A stretch of DNA of 64,000 nt, from positions 2,294,001 through 2,358,000 of the forward strand of contig JAHLKI010000001.1 in the NCBI GenBank assembly GCA_025602905.1, in the 5' to 3' direction. Below the pieces are notes generated by a model. That model saw nothing but the letters and a program-made list of their open reading frames with translations, was not told the DNA's origin and made no database searches. The DNA comes from Phlyctochytrium arcticum. Lineage: Eukaryota; Chytridiomycota; Chytridiomycetes; Chytridiales; Chytridiaceae. Shown here in pieces: positions 11,364 to 24,080 of this stretch; positions within the stretch are counted from its first letter, which is position 1; every line of letters starts with the position of its first letter. Made by a program: the position numbers and the translations under genes.

Positions 11364-14300
11364 ATGACTTACAAACTATCAGCAGTGCTTGTGGGGCATG
11401 AGACCGACGTATGTTGTGCTGTATTTTGCAGCTCTGCCGTTACTCATTGGTCTTTTCAGGTAAAAGCAGTCGTTGCGCCAAGAGCCGACATTGTAGTTTC
11501 CGCCTCCCGAGACACGTCAGTCATTGTCTGGAAGAGGGTCGACAAACAGCAATTCGATCCGTCCTCCACGTTGCGAGACCACTCGCACTTTGTGAATGCT
11601 CTGGCTTATCTTCCCTCTAGTGCCGAACACAGTCAAGGTTTTACAAAACCGCGTTACAAATCCCATTATTTATGCTGATCGTGTGAACCCAGGACTTATT
11701 GCCAGCGGGGGATCTGATAAAGTAATTCAAGTGTACGACCTTTTAGCGTTGGGGAAGCCAGTGCGCACACTTGTCGGTCATTCAGAAAATGTGTGCGTTC
11801 TTGGGCCGGGATCGAATGGCGATTTACTCTCTGGATCATGGGACTGGTAAAGCTACATCTTGCAACTTGCTGCCCCATTACTCACCGACGTCTTTAAAGT
11901 TCGGCCAAACTATGGAGGGATTGGAAATGCTTATACACAGTAACCCACAAAGCATCAGTTTGGGCAGTCTTGGCCTGGGACACGGACACATTTCTCACAG
12001 GTATGAAACAGCGCAATCATCTATACCGCCAGAATTTCTCAACATAAGATTTCAGGATCTGCTGACCGGTCAATTAAGTTGTGGAAGAATGGAAAGGAAG
12101 CGCAAATTTTTTCGGGACACACGGATGCTGTTCGTAGCCTGGGGAGAGGAGACGGCAACAGCTTTTTCTCTTGCTCCAATGACAGGTACGAGGATGGGTC
12201 GTCATCTTTCTGGCGTCCGCAAGCTCATTCAGGAAACAGCACAATACGTCAATGGTCCATAAATGGAGATTGCATGCAGGAGTTGAGCGGCCATACCTCT
12301 TTCATATACTCTCTCGCTGTGTCCCCTACAACTGAGGTTGCATCATGTGGCGAAGATCGCTCTGTGCGTATCTGGAATGGTAAGTGAACGTCTAATTTGA
12401 AGCCGGATGAAAACTTACTATGGTATAGGCACTGTATGCACACAGACCATTGTTGTCCCGTGTACCTCTGTTTGGTCTGTCACTTATTTGCCAAACGGTG
12501 ATATTGCTTGTGGTGGGAGCGATGCGGTGGTCCGTATTTTCACGCAATCGGAAGAGCGTGTGGCCAACGCCGAAGTTTTGCAAGTAAGTGTTAAGTGATA
12601 TGATGCACGATCCCTGACTGACCTGGAACATGAAGACTTTTAATGAGGCAGTAGCGGCTCAAGCTATACCATCAAGCCAGTTAGGTGACGTTGACAAGTC
12701 AAAGCTGCCGAAAGCGGATGTACTGGACCGCCCTGGTAAAACGTTTTGGCATGTGGTGATATAAGCTGTTCGCTGATGTGACGAGTTCAGGCGCCAAGGA
12801 TCAGCAGGTTATAATGGTTAACATGGGAGACCGAGTGGAAGCACACCAATGGAGCGAAGCAGAGCTGAAATGGCACAAGATTGGGGATGTGGTGGACGCA
12901 GTTGGATCCAATCGCAAGGCAGAATTTGGGGGAAAAGATTATGATTTCGTATTCGATGTCGATATCGGAGACGGCGTACCTCCGCTAAAACTCCCCTACA
13001 ATGTGTCGGGTCCGTGTAGCAGATCGCTGTTACTTCCAATGCAAGCTTATATTGTTTCGCAGATAATCCCTTCAAGGCCGCGCAAGACTTTATTTGGGCG
13101 AATGAGCTTCCTCAAGACTACTTGGAGCAAATTGCCGACTTTATCGTGCAAAATGCGAAAGGAGCAGTTATTGGTGCAGACGCATCATCTGGTTATCAAG
13201 ATCCTTTCACCGGTACGTCTAGGTAGGGTGATAGACCGCATCCCAATTGTAACCGACGTATTCAGGGGGCAATCGATATGTTCCGGGAACAAATGATTCT
13301 GCTTCAAGACAGGTATGAGGTGGTACAATTACCCTTGCGAAGCCATTCTTATCGCCAAAATCGTAGAGTGCCGCTCGTCAAGGTCCAGCGTCGGACCCAT
13401 GGTCATCTACTTCAAATACAGGCTCAAGCGCCCCAGTTTCATTGATCCCCCAAGTAGGAAGCTCTCAGCCGACAAATATCTCCTCACCTTACTTACATCC
13501 GTGCAGCGCGAATATGTAAACTTTAAAGTAGGAAATATTCAGGCGATCCTCTCCAAGTTTGTTCAGCTGAATGCTGAATTGGAAAAGAGCATGGTTGGCA
13601 GAGTAATTTGCAGTGAGGGATGATTGTCATACTGATCGTTTTCTGAAGGATTTCACCTCCGCTTCCTTGTCCCGTACAGATGAGAATGCCCTCGAAACCA
13701 TGATAAAAGCATTGGACACCCCCAACTTTGCATCCGCATGGAATGAAAGTGCCCAAGCTGCACTAATGAAGTCGGTACTTGAATGGCCAGCAACTCATAA
13801 ATTTCCTGGTACGTGTCTCGTTTGAACGAGGAAAGATTCTGCGAACTCATACATCTTGTAGCTATCGACCTTTTGCGACTGGTTGTCGTTCACAAGGTTC
13901 CCACTATGTTTTCGAAAGACATTGTAAAACATTTGGATCAGATGGGTGGTTTCTCGCGCGTCAACTCGGAAGCACCGTCCAAAGCAGACGTTACCAATCT
14001 CATGCTGACCCTACGTCTCTTGGCCAACCTGTTTACCACAACCAATGGCCAGGACTTGGTTTACAAGGCTCGTCAAGAAGTATGTCTACGTAACGTTTTT
14101 GAACTTATTTAGCTCTCCATCTAAACTTTTTTTTAGATTGTGGATCTGTTCAAGGGCTCGTGGCGCGTGTCGGATAACAAAAATCTGCGGATTGCTTTTG
14201 CCACGGTTTGCCTCAAGTAAGTTGCCAATCTTTCGAAAAATGATATAGATCTGTTTCTTGGAACAGGCTCCTCACTCTTCCTCTGCAATAGCTTTGCCGT

Positions 14301-14684
14301 CCTGTTAAAGAACCGTAATGAAGGCGTATTGCAGCTGGACCTACTCAACATTGTTCTTGAGGTATCTGTGAATCTTCTAATTTAACCCAAACGAAAAGCT
14401 AAAGCTGATCACCCCCCTTCAGTCCCTGAGTTCCGAGACGGATGGCGAAGCACAATTCCGGGAACTAGTTGCCCTCGGCACGCTGGTACGGCCGATACCC
14501 ACCCACCCATTCTCTGTTTCGTTTTTGCTAAGTTTATGTCTAGATCCACGAAAGTAAGGACTTGAAGGAAGCTGCCAAACTTCTGTCGGTATCCAACACG
14601 GTCAAACGGATTTGCCAAGTGACAGGGAGTGACGAGGTTCAACTGAAGAACATCGAGAAAGAATTACTACAGCTCCTACGATAG
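11364..14684 (+). CDS. DOA1: Ubiquitin-binding Cdc48/p97 cofactor PLAA/Doa1
   Basis: Nineteen exons: 11364..11408, 11460..11637, 11693..11846, 11900..12000, 12056..12185, 12240..12379, 12429..12583, 12636..12735, 12791..13009, 13063..13212, 13266..13312, 13367..13453, 13507..13602, 13649..13808, 13862..14079, 14137..14216, 14292..14361, 14423..14485, 14544..14684; 777 aa. Residues 1-300 are WD40 repeats (for example SGSWDCSAKLW, SADRSIKLW, SCGEDRSVRIW). A PFU ubiquitin-binding domain lies near residues 380-450, starting around YNVSDNPF. A Ser/Thr/Pro-rich linker leads into an armadillo-like PUL domain from about residue 535 (DTPNFASAW onward), which binds the C-terminus of Cdc48. The length matches the family (about 715-795 aa). 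Introns are about 48-75 nt, unusually many for a fungus. One donor is GTCCGT. It is convergent with STI1, 132 bp apart. Confidence 0.93.
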
Positions 14685-14816
14685 GCTCGGTTTCGAAAAA
14701 AAAAGATGCGTGTTTGTATATGCGAATGAGAAAAGAGGGATGCCCGCTAGTGTACATATTTCAAGTTATGAGATGACGAAAAAAGATATGTTGTTGGGCG
14801 AATGCTTTCTTCAATT

Positions 14817-17041
14817 CTATCGCATTTGAATAATACCGGCGTTGATCAATGTTCGCAATTTAGCAGCAACCGCAGGGTTTTTCATGTGACTATCAACAGA
14901 GAAGATCAGAAAGGTCCATGGTGCGAATAAGTAGCTTTACTTACTCTTGAGCTGCCCGGGGATCTTCTTGCATCTGTTTCAGAATGCTCTGCATGACCGG
15001 GTCACCCATGACGGCCTGAACCTCTGGGTCGTCCATTGCTCGCTTCAGAGTCTCTTCGCGGTTTCCAGAGCTCTGGACCGTGTTTAGGCCACCATACGCC
15101 TTGTAGATCTGCGATCACGTGTAAATATTTTGTTTGCCAGAGGAAATGCCGATGAACGTACCTGTGAGTCAATTTCTGCCGTGTGTTTTCCCTCGGTGTC
15201 CTTTTCTTTGGCAACGTTGCACATGTCGATTGCCTTCATGTAGTCGCGCTTGGCGTGCAAGATGGCAGCCTTTCGGATGTATGCCTTCACAAAGTTCTCG
15301 TCTATTGCCAGGGCAGCATCACAATCTTTCTCAGCTTCGGGAAGCGCCAAGAGTTTGATATAACAAGCGGCACGGTTGGAGTAGTTGCGGGGGTCTGCAT
15401 CGTTTCGCTTGATGGCTTCTGTGTAGTGCTTAACGGCTTCAGCAAAGTTCGAGTTTTTGAACAGCTCGTTGCCCTTTTCGCGTTCCTGGTCGGATAGAGC
15501 CGGGTCACGGTAGGCTTCCTTAGTTTGGATGGCCTTCAACTTTTCCGCTTCCTTCAATTTGGTCAAAATGTCGGCTGTGCGGTGCTCGGTCAAAGATTTG
15601 TTGTAGAACTTGATGGCATTGTCCAAGTCGTTCTTCTTCATGTAAACACTTGCCATGCGGCCCAGAATTCTAATAATTGCGATCAAAACCTTCGTATATG
15701 CAAAGAAAGACCACGAGCGCCCTACCTGGCAATCAGCTTGTAGTCCGCTCGCTGCTCTCTGCCTTGTTCGACCGCATCTTCACAAACCTGCAGACACTGA
15801 TCAAGTCGGCTGGCCTCAAACAGAGCAGCTACCGAATACATTAGCAACATAACTCCAACGACAGAATGAGCGGGATATCAACAAACCAGCTTTGTTCGAC
15901 AATACGGCAACATTTGTAGAATCCAATTCCCAGGCTTTATTATAGTGAACCAGCGCATCATCAAATTTTCTTTGCTTGTAGGCCTGGTTACCCAAGTCCT
16001 TCTCACTGTCACTTGCGGTCCGCTTCGTTTTCTTCTCCTTCTCCTCTTCACTGAGTTCTGGCTGTGGCTCAGGCTGTTTTGGGGCAGCTTTTGTTGATTG
16101 TGATCGAGGAGCCTCGTAGTCATAATCTTTTCCCGCATCTGCAGCATTTTGGGCCGCAACAACGTCCTCTGGGTTGGTGGTGGCCATTGCGTCAATACCC
16201 ATGGCAGCCATCATCAATGTCATGATCTGAGGATCACGCATGTACCTGTATGCCAGCCGATTAGCCGGGAAAGTAACGATGCCTGGAAAGAATTCCGACT
16301 CACATGTTGAGCATCTGTGGGTTTGATTGAATGGCCTGAATCTTGGCGAGGACGGCAGGCTGGGAGAGGAGTGGGGCAAATTTTGGGTTGCTGGCAATCT
16401 TTGCCATACCCTCGGGTCCGAAAACATTACCGAATGGGTCTAAGGAAACGGACAGTTAGACACAATCTTGCACATGCAACTGAGAGAATACGCACTGTCG
16501 CCTTCAGAGGCCAGAGCTTCCTCGGCCTCGCTCTTTGCACGGGCCAACTGAGCGTTGTTGGGGTCAATCTTCAAACCAAGGTTGTATTGCTCAATTGCCT
16601 CCGTCAACTGTCCCAAACCATGGAGAGCAGCACCCTTCCGGCTATAGCCCTGTAAGGAAGAATGTCAGCGCAATTCGAATGACGAGCTTTGCCTCGAATA
16701 AATACCCTTGTCCAGTCAGGCTTGATCTCTACCGCCTTTTCCGCATCCTCCAGGGCCTTCTGGTAGTTCTTCAAGCTAGCGTAGGAAGCCGATCTGGTCG
16801 GGGAAATTAGAAGGATTGCTGAAGATTGAGGCAATTTGATATCTACCGGTTGGAGTAGAGAACGTGGTTGGTGGGGTCGAGTTCGATGGCTTGTGAAAAG
16901 TATTTGATGGCATCGTCAAACTGGCCGGCAGAGAAGGCCTCGTTTCCCTGCTTCTTGATATCTTCCGCCTGCCGAAGCAAATGTGTCAGTACCGACTCAC
17001 ATTTAAGATCGTCTCCAGACACTCACTGTCATTGCTGTCAT
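14817..17041 (-). CDS. STI1: Hsp70/Hsp90 co-chaperone Sti1/Hop
   Basis: Ten exons: complement(14817..14889, 14945..15108, 15162..15669, 15726..15828, 15887..16245, 16304..16439, 16496..16649, 16706..16793, 16847..16968, 17027..17041), 573 aa, the usual Sti1 length. Domain order is TPR1 (residues ~8-118, starting DIKKQGNEAFSAGQFDDAI), STI1/DP1 (~127-185), a KQPEPQPELS linker, TPR2A (~250-370), TPR2B (~380-500, EREKGNELFKNSNFAEAV) and DP2 ending in LRTLINAGIIQ. The protein is cytosolic and passes clients from Hsp70 to Hsp90. The first exon has only five codons and starts at ATG 17041; a second ATG lies three codons later. The last exon is also short and carries the conserved DP2 end, which confirms the splice at 14889/14945. 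Confidence 0.95.
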
Positions 17042-17296
17042 GTTTCAGGTGAGCTTTAGGTAGTGGTTTGTAGGCGTAGTTGAGCTTCTTTACAGGTGTT
17101 CCTTCTGATTTCTCGCTTCCAGATCTTCAAAGATCTTTCGACCACCTTCGATGCTGCTGCGCGGATTGGGCGCCTCACATTGGATACACAGCCACTCAGG
17201 CAATTTCCGTAACTCCGCTGCCCGGTGGGAATGAATCCCCACGCAACTAAAATACATTTAGGACTTCAGGACAGGAAACAGTCAAGGCTGCTACAT

Positions 17297-19536
17297 CTAC
17301 GAATACATTCCATGCTCTGCTCTTCCTACCCTATCCTCCAAGTCCAAGACTAGATGGCCTATTTGGCTTGAGGCAATCTTGTCAAGTGCTTCCTCATTGC
17401 TCAATTTCTTTACGTCAGAGGTCAAAATTTCCATCGATTTTGCTGGTCTGATCAGTTTGCTGGAGCCGTACTGCACCTTACGAGGACCCAAAGCAGCACG
17501 AAGCTCTGCTGATGTAGAATCACACATTCCCTCCAGAATCTTTAGGACCGGGGAGCTCGCTACGGCATTGATGAGACTGATGTCGTCGTACAGAAGAAAT
17601 AGAGCACGACGTGCACCAGCGTTTGAAAGACACAAAAGCCGTAGGGAGCTGGCTAGCCAGAGAGCTACCACCAGGCATACGGCATAGCCTGCGCCAATAC
17701 CAAAGGCAGTGGGTGCTGCGCTCAGACTAATCCCACCCGTTCCTGCTAATTGTTCCACTTGGAAAACTTGAGTTGAGAGCACGCCGAGCGCAAGAACCCC
17801 AGCGCCACAAATAGCACTGGCAAGACCTGTATTGTGAACTCGGAGCATTGTGATTACTCCCATCCAAGACAAAACTCGCACCGACCGGACGTGCAGGAGC
17901 TCCTCTATCGTGGTGCTGTCCAGTGCCAACCGCGCAGCCGTTGTAGCATAGAAGGTGTACAAGATGAGCTGTCCGATAGAATAGGTTGCAATAGTAAGCC
18001 CAATCAAACTAGTTACCCCCCGTCAGAGTCAGCAGATAGGCGGGTCGACTTGATGGAGTCTTACCTGATGGCGGACCACCACATTGCTGTATCTGCGGAT
18101 ACGGTAAAGTGCACATCCGTAATCGCAAAAGCAATTGTGCCTCCGCATAAAGCTGCTGTGAAAACGGGAAGTATACGCATGGGTATAGGCATTGCCCAGT
18201 TCAACCAAAGTATGTGTTGATAGAAATAACTATCGTAAGGGAAGAATCATGGCGGTTCTGTGAGTGTATTTGACGGGGAAAATTGTACTGATAATGTGGT
18301 ACTTACTGGAAAGGTCGCTTTGTGACGGTAGGAAACAAGGAAAACAAGGCTAGAATGACGAATCTACCGATGCTTGACCTGAATGGAGTCAAATTTTACA
18401 GCAAAACTATGAAGAACATCATTAGAACTAGCTTACCACTCTTCCGTATCAGAATCATTTGTCGCCAAGTGTCGATTGGCCAGCATCGAGTTTAGCTCAT
18501 CTTGAATGGACTCATATGATATAACAGCACCGCCTTTGATACCATGTTGCGATAGTTGAAAATTTCCAGCCCAGTCAAGTACTTCCTGATAGCTCATCTC
18601 GCTGTCGGCCGCACAGGTGGTGATGGCATGAACGAAACCACAACTTGCTTGGCTCTCTTCTGGGTCCAGCTCGTCAACATTGGAAGATCCAGCTTGGGCC
18701 GCCACCACGTACTGAAGCCGGAGTGTCATCAGATCCGTCACCAGCACCGTCGCAGCGTCTTTGTCGGGGCAATGGGGGCATCCCATGGGATAGCACTCAT
18801 TTTTTAGGGCTCTTCCCCTGCGCACGAATCTGGACACGGATGCAGGTCCCCCGGCAACACATATTACAGTGCTCTCAGCGGTCTTGACCTCCTTTTGAGG
18901 AAATTCGGCTTGTTCATCCATGACAAGTACGCCATGACACCGTAAGGAATTTTCGGAAATGCATCCCTTGTCGCTATCATTACACATCACAGGCGCCGCC
19001 CATTCCACAAAGTGAACCTGTGCCGCCCCTAAGAGGTCATCCCGATCGCCGGTCAAAATATGTTCCTGGAGTTTACTGAGACTCGTGACAATCCTGCCAT
19101 CAAGCGGCTGCCTGTTTAGCCTGTGTAATTTGGTTTCTGGAATCGCTTCCAGCTTCTCGGCCAGTTCTGGAGTCCAAACATGCGCGGAGATTGGAATAAT
19201 AACCTGTACTTTCGATTGAGCGTAATCTATAGCGGGATCCCATGTTCGAATTTCCAACTCATCCCAACCACTGCAAGGTGTAACCTTGGCGTGCCGAAAT
19301 GCGTCTTGTAGGTGCTTCATGGACACGGGCAGGATGAGACGGTGTCCATTTTGTGACTCTGCCCATGGGCGGTCCAGTGGATTCATTGATTGGGCCAAGC
19401 GCCGTCGCATAGACCTCTGTGGCTCAACTTTGTATTTTGTGTTTCCCATTGGAGGTTCTGTGGTCACTTTTGATGCAGCAGGAGGTGGACCAGGATCGTG
19501 CGTCCCAGCTCCCGTTTCGGCCATCGCCATGACCAT
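17297..19536 (-). CDS. Multi-pass membrane protein, unrecognised
   Basis: Four exons, complement(17297..18008, 18065..18229, 18307..18378, 18437..19536), 682 aa. About 360 N-terminal residues are hydrophilic and include a CPHCPDK cysteine cluster (near YPMGCPHCPD). They are followed by about five or six hydrophobic segments between residues ~370 and ~590 (examples: FVILALFSLF, LIGLTIATYSIGQLILYTFY, GAGYAVCLVVALWLASSL). A ~90-residue soluble tail completes it. I considered nucleoporin Ndc1 (about 650-680 aa, six TM) but there the TM region is N-terminal, so I do not assign it. The start at 19536 is the first of three close in-frame ATGs. It is divergent from the GMC gene at 19859. Confidence 0.7.
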
Positions 19537-19858
19537 CAAGCTTGGTCTATTAGGAATTTTTTTGCACAACGGCCCCAGGAATTCCAATCCCTGGTCGGTG
19601 ACGCCTCAAGGGACTCAATTGTCTGAAGTACCCTGAAGTTGGAAGGGAGACTTGGAAATCCTGCCATCAACGTTATGCAAATCGGATTTAGCACGTCGGG
19701 CGGTCGGAGCTTCGCGTGATGGCCATGTACTGTGCCACCCGCGCGTGTGTTGTACTTGAGCATGGTCCGCTCGACTCGGCGGCGACTTCGCGCTCCCAAT
19801 TCCCCCATCTCCTACCAGGTCGGGCAACCGAGAGGAACATCAGAACGTATCTACACGT
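19537..19858. promoter_or_regulatory. Shared divergent promoter region
   Basis: This 322-bp stretch lies between two divergent starts (19536 minus, 19859 plus) and must hold both promoters. No TATA box stands out. ORFs crossing it on the minus strand have no family support. Confidence 0.4.
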
Positions 19859-22085
19859 ATGGCGACGATGGAGCAAGAGTTCCCTCCGCTTTTTGGCCTG
19901 GACAGCCAGCAAGTGCATGTCCTGTCGGCGTTTGCCGCAACGATCATCGCGCCTCTGACGACGGAGGAAGAGACCCGCCTCATTTCTAATGTGCAGAGCG
20001 TCAAGGGGGAAAAGCTTTCGGTGGATAAGACGAGAGCGTATGCGCAGATGAGCGGAGGAACGTTGCAAGTTGCTACAGAGATGGTCAAGTACCTGTATTC
20101 AGTAGCGTACCCCGATCAATTGCGAGACTTTGAACGTGTAATGTGGCTACTTTCCAAACGGATGGGATCTGTGATTCTGGCCAACTCTACAGTCTCCTTT
20201 GTAGAGATGCCGCGACAGGACCGGGAGCGAGTAATATTATCTCTTATAAATAGTCGTTTGACGCCTTTGAGGGCTCTCATGGTCTCCATCCTCTCGCTCA
20301 CCGGGGTTAGCGCGTATGGGATGCCCCGGAATGCAGATGGTAGCAGGAATGACTTTCTGGATCTCATGAAATACCCCGAACATCCCAAAATGTTGCGCGA
20401 CGTCCCTCCAGCAACGGAAATTTGGAGGCCAGTGTTTTGTGAATTTGAGACGAACCAAGACGAAACAGCGATTGAAATGACCTGCGACGTCGTGATTGTT
20501 GGCAGTGGGGCTGGTGGTGGAGTCGTTGCTGCCGAGCTCGCCGGTGCCGGTCACAATGTGATTGTCATTGACAAGGCCCTTTATACCCACCCCACTGATT
20601 TTCCTTACCGCGAAAAGGAGTCATTCGAGTTACTATACGACCGCGCAGGGGCCCTTTGCAGCCGAGATGGCTCCATTCGTATGATGGCCGGCTCTGTGTG
20701 GGGCGGGGGGACCACTGTCAACTGGTCAGCGTGCCTTGCTCTAGCTGGCAAAGTACGGGAAGAATGGGCTACAGACTATGATCTGCCATTTTTCGTCTCG
20801 CGCGAGTTCTCAGAAACAGTGGACATCATTTCTGAAAGGGCCGGCATCAGCGCATCTGCAATCAAGCACAACGCGTCAAACACGCTTCTAAAAGAGGGCA
20901 TGCGTCGGATGGGCATTACATCTGCAGATGTGGCACAAAACACGGCTCGCCACACACACGAGTGCGGACACTGCACTTTTGGTTGCCCATACGGCGAAAA
21001 GCAGAGCAGTCTCCTCACCTTCTTGCGTGACGCCGCTGAGACTGGTAACACGCGTTTTGTTCAAGGGTGCCACGTTGAACGCGTTCTACACCAAGATGGA
21101 CGAGCGATAGGGATCATCGGATCTGTTACCACCGCACCGAACGCGGAACCCCGAGCCATCAAAATCAACGCCAAACGCGTTATTGTTTCTGCCGGATCTT
21201 TCCACAGCCCTACCCTTCTCCGCAAATCCGGTCTCCGCAATCCCCATATCGGACGCCATTTGCGGCTCCATCCTTCCACCCATGTCTTTGGTGTCTTTCA
21301 AAACTCGGAAAAGCCGATCAACACTTACAAAGGCTCCATTCTTACAGTTGTCGCTACTGAGGATAAGCGCGGGGACGAGTATGGGAGCAAAATTGAGATT
21401 TGCGCCATGCATCCCGGAATGTACTCAAGCTGTATTCCGTGGCGCGGGGCCGAGAACCATAAACGACTAATGTCACTCTATGACCGAGTTGTCCCCGTCG
21501 TTGTCATTACGCGGGACAGTGATGCCACCAAGGGCTCAGTGGCTCTGGAACCACATGGTGAAGGCCGAGTCGACTACTCGGTGGCATATAAAGATCAAGT
21601 GACTGTAGCGGACGGCGTAATTTTAGGAATCAAGGCGATGATTGCTGCAGGAGCCACAGAAGTGTTTACCAACCAAATAGGCGTGGAGCCCTTTGTGGTG
21701 GACCCGCTAGATGCCTCTAACACGCTATCCAGCCCTCGCTTTCAGAAGTATCTGAAACAAGTACGAGCATACGGATTTCCTCCTACCTGGGTGCCCATGT
21801 TTTCTGCTCATCAGATGGGGACGTGCCGTATGGCAGGAAGTCCTAAAAAGGGGGCTTGTGATCCCAATGGAAGAGTTTGGGAGTTGCATGATCTATACGT
21901 TGCAGATGCGAGTTTGTTTCCAACAGCCAGTGGTGTCAAGTAAGTACCTTGCGCATTTTCTATGCTGCCAACTTAGTGAACTCACTGAGATTTTTTCAAT
22001 CAGTCCAATGCTGACTGTCATGACGATTGCCCATCATGTTGCGCAGCAAGTGAAGAAGAGTTTGATTGCGTCTCCAAACCTGTGA
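19859..22085 (+). CDS. FAO1: Long-chain fatty-alcohol oxidase (GMC family)
   Basis: Exons 19859..21939 and 22004..22085 give 720 aa, typical of long-chain alcohol oxidases (EC 1.1.3.20), which oxidise fatty alcohols to aldehydes and make H2O2. The FAD-binding motif GSGAGGG lies near residue 214 inside CDVVIVGSGAGGGVVAAEL. The GMC signature GGGTTVNWSACL follows, then a Cys-rich CGHCTFGCPYG stretch typical of this subfamily. The C-terminus has HQMGTCRMA and the VADASLFPTASGVNPMLTVM block; the intron splits this block after GV. About 190 N-terminal residues precede the FAD motif, as in yeast and plant Fao proteins, which are membrane or peroxisome associated. I see no clear C-terminal PTS1 (ends PNL). 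Confidence 0.93.
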
Positions 22086-22359
22086 GGCTGACACGCCGAT
22101 GTAGTTAGTTAGGCAGATACTTGATTAGATCGAAGGGAATGGCATTATGAACTTTAGATACAGGAAGAAACGACAGATTATACATGAAGACAGTGGGCAT
22201 TAGGTAAAGTGTCACGAGAAAGGCTTTAGGGGGTAGGAAGGAGTGTATCTAGCTTGTCATATGAGGTCTATGGGATATATACAGTGGGGAGTTTGGGGTG
22301 TACTATGGGGAAAAAAAGAAATCATTTACAAAAGGATCGTGTGCTTGGGCTTATCTTGA

Positions 22360-24080
22360 TCAAGTCCACTTCCTGGCACGGACATTGGATTTGTCCGTGA
22401 TTACGGGTTTGGCATCCTTCTTTTTGGTGCCAGAGGTCAGACGTTCCCAAACTGGAACTCGTTTGGGTTTTTCGGTAGGAGCGGTGACTGAGGTTTTACT
22501 CGGCGGGCCTGACGCTGTGCTCTGAGTCAGAGACGCATCTTGCGGCGCACCATGGGAGTGACGAGTACACTTCTGTATGGGTGCCGTCTCGCGTTTGTCT
22601 GTTTTGGTTTGTTTAAACATGGATGACAACATGGATCGTTTCTTGGTGTTTTCAGCCAGCGGGTTCGGAACAGGTGTGGTAGGAACTTGTTGTTTGGAAA
22701 TAGATGCACGCTCCGTCCCACCTAATCCCATGACACTAGGTAATCTGCGTAGCAGCCCCTGCTTTCTCGGTGCGGCAGCATAATCACCTTCATTGGTGGC
22801 TCGGTGTTCTTGCAGTGTGGGCATGCTCTGCATATGACTTAGACGGCCTGCCGCACTTGGAGACAATCGCGGCGGGCTGGGTTTATTCGTTACAGGCTGT
22901 CGTTTGGGTGAAGCGAGGTGAGCTTCCGATGCTCGGCGTGAGATAGACTGTGGGGACGAAAACGACGGTGAGCCGTGAGGCGATACGGGACTGGCCGATT
23001 TCTGTCGTAAAGGCTGCCGCTGCTCAACTGCTGTCCGGGCAGATCGACGGGGGGATAATTCAGCTAATGATCGTTGCTTGGTGACGGGTAAAGGTTCCTT
23101 TCGAACGGATGATGGTGCGCGCCTGGTAAGTGGAGGGCTTGCCGGTGGTACGACCACCACACTCTTTATACTCGGGGAAGACCTAATCGGTTCCATTGAT
23201 CGTTTTGCTGCAAATTTCGAATTCGGGCTGGTTGGAGAACGAGATTCTTTCTCTCGGACAGTACTGGTGATCACGGGAGTAGGTCCATTCTTTTGAATAA
23301 GCGTGTCTCGTCTGGTCATTGGTGCCTTAGATGTCGAGTGGGTAGTTGAAATTGCTGGGGAAAGAGCGTCCAATACCGCTTCCGCGGGTACATGCGTAAA
23401 AGATTTCGGGGACAATTGCTGTGGACTTTCCAGACCGTCCACCGCCGAATCACCGTCGCCACAAGGGGGGTTTGCCAACATCTCCACCAGTGGGCTTATC
23501 GCAGCAGAAATGACATCCAAGACCCCTTCATTTGAGCGAGCACTGGCTTCGACATAGTGCGTAGCGCCGAGTCGATCCGCCATTGCTTTGCCCTCTTCAA
23601 AGCTGATGACGGTATCCCCATCCAGCAGCAGGTTTGAAATCTCTTCCATGTCACTCCGCAGATCCGTTTTGAGCGCGGCAACTGCAAACGTGCAACCTGC
23701 CGAAAAGTATCGAATCTCTGGTAGCCATTTCTCCTCCAGCTCTCTAAAGCCCCGCCGTTCGTTGACGGCAAAGCACATCAAGAACCGAGAGATTCCGTCA
23801 TATGAAAAGGGCCGAAGACGGTCGAACGCTGGGGCGCCCGCGGTATCGCACAAGGTAATGTCGGTATCTGTCTTTGGGTCTCGCCATGGATAGAATTCTG
23901 CAGGTATAAACGAGATCAATGCCGGCAGGGATCTACGAATGAACAATGCAACTTACCTTCAAATGTAGGACGGTATGCCTCATCAAACTTGTTATGTAGG
24001 AGGCGTTCCAGTAAAGCTGATTTGCCTACCCTTTCCCCGCCTACTATTCCTACTTTTGCCTCTCTGTTCACCAACAGCAT
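22360..24080 (-). CDS. Atypical Rho-like small GTPase with long disordered tail
   Basis: Exons complement(22360..23897, 23957..24080) give 553 aa. The first ~185 residues form a Ras-superfamily G domain: P-loop GGERVGKSALL, switch I with the effector Thr (YRPTFE), G3 DTAGAPAFDRLRPFSY, a degenerate G4 (ALKTD in place of NKxD) and G5 EASAR. DRLRPFSY and WLPEIRYF point to the Rho family. The G3 Gln position is Ala (DTAGA), which normally lowers GTP hydrolysis. The remaining ~370 residues are Ser/Pro/Arg-rich and low in complexity (for example SPVSPHGSPSFSS), and the end ARKWT carries no CaaX box. The start at 24080 is the first ATG in frame that keeps the P-loop strand. It is divergent from the oxygenase at 24425. 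Confidence 0.85.

Noticed and set aside
17095..17150. TTC-rich stretch upstream of STI1 as a heat-shock element cluster
   Set aside because: STI1 genes are often HSF targets, but the TTC units here do not keep the required 5-bp alternating spacing, so I do not call it.
17297..19536. Nucleoporin Ndc1
   Set aside because: Similar total length and number of TM segments, but Ndc1 has its TM region at the N-terminus and no motif match is visible.
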